Source: Candidatus Zixiibacteriota bacterium
Lineage (GTDB): Bacteria > Zixibacteria > MSB-5A5 > GN15 > JAAZOE01
Length of the DNA: 6,338 bases
Reading direction: 5' to 3'
Assembly: GCA_028700875.1 (NCBI GenBank)
Contig: JAQVRW010000183.1
Span: 1 to 6,338, forward strand
The number at the start of each line of letters is the position of its first letter. Position 1 is the first letter of the stretch. Below the pieces are notes generated by a model. That model was not told where the DNA came from and ran no database searches. It worked only from the letters and a program-made list of their open reading frames with translations. This document shows, piece after piece, positions 6,255-6,338 of the stretch. The translations under genes and the position numbers were made by a program.

Positions 6255-6272
6255 ATGTGAATACTTTCACAA
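6255..6272 (-). promoter_or_regulatory. Rex operator in the rex promoter (autoregulation)
   Basis: On the minus strand the site reads TTGTGAA AGTA TTCACAT. The known Rex box is TTGTGAA, four bases, TTCACAA, so 13 of 14 half-site positions match and the spacer is right. It lies 37 bases upstream of the rex start and just downstream of a -35-like element, where bound repressor would block polymerase. Confidence 0.8.
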
Positions 6273-6312
6273 TAAAGAACGTTACGGGAGGCCAATCGTC
6301 AAGCTTTTTTTT
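6271..6312 (-). promoter_or_regulatory. Probable rex promoter region
   Basis: On the minus strand an A8 tract (6305-6312), resembling an UP element, precedes TTGACG (6297-6302, five of six -35 matches). The -10 is unclear: TTTATT (6271-6276) matches four of six but sits 20 bases away. The right flank (6313-6338) is GC-rich and shows nothing recognisable before the window ends. Confidence 0.4.
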
Positions 6313-6338
6313 GGGGTCGCCGCCGGCCAGGGGAGGGC

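Overview
The window reads as an ordinary stretch of bacterial chromosome with moderately high GC, probably from an anaerobic Gram-negative lineage. The hints are a NAD(H)-sensing Rex repressor, a C_GCAxxG_C_C putative redox protein, a RAYT-type transposase with its REP-like hairpins, and a stand-alone EF-G whose G domain resembles the EF-G2 type described in spirochaetes, planctomycetes and deltaproteobacteria. A Desulfobacterota- or Zixibacteria-like source would fit, but nothing here fixes the taxonomy. TGA ends two of the genes normally, so the standard bacterial code applies.

Left part (+ strand, 1-977): the 3' part of a REP-associated tyrosine transposase (RAYT) gene runs in from outside the window. 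After it comes a small cysteine-motif putative redox protein. The two are separated by a perfect REP-like hairpin. An exact 25-bp inverted copy of this hairpin lies inside the transposase coding sequence. The + strand genes meet the rest of the window tail to tail at about 978-1062.

Right part (- strand, 1063-6338), in transcription order: rex, with a near-perfect Rex operator over its own promoter; an intergenic stretch with a cluster of GC-rich hairpins; nfo (endonuclease IV, AP-site repair); a divergent ychF-like P-loop/TGS protein; and an EF-G (fusA-like) gene. nfo and ychF share a four-base GTGA overlap and one well-placed promoter. The EF-G gene has its own promoter, with a consensus -35, and a leader of about 140 nt with hairpins.

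The most notable point is nfo. It is complete from a strong ribosome binding site to its natural stop, and all nine expected zinc-ligand residues are present. Codon 95, however, is an in-frame TGA at a position that is cysteine in E. coli Nfo. A base-call error or a recent nonsense mutation is the plainest reading; selenocysteine or readthrough is a checkable minority hypothesis. I saw no CRISPR array, tRNA or rRNA gene and no clearly undescribed multi-gene system.
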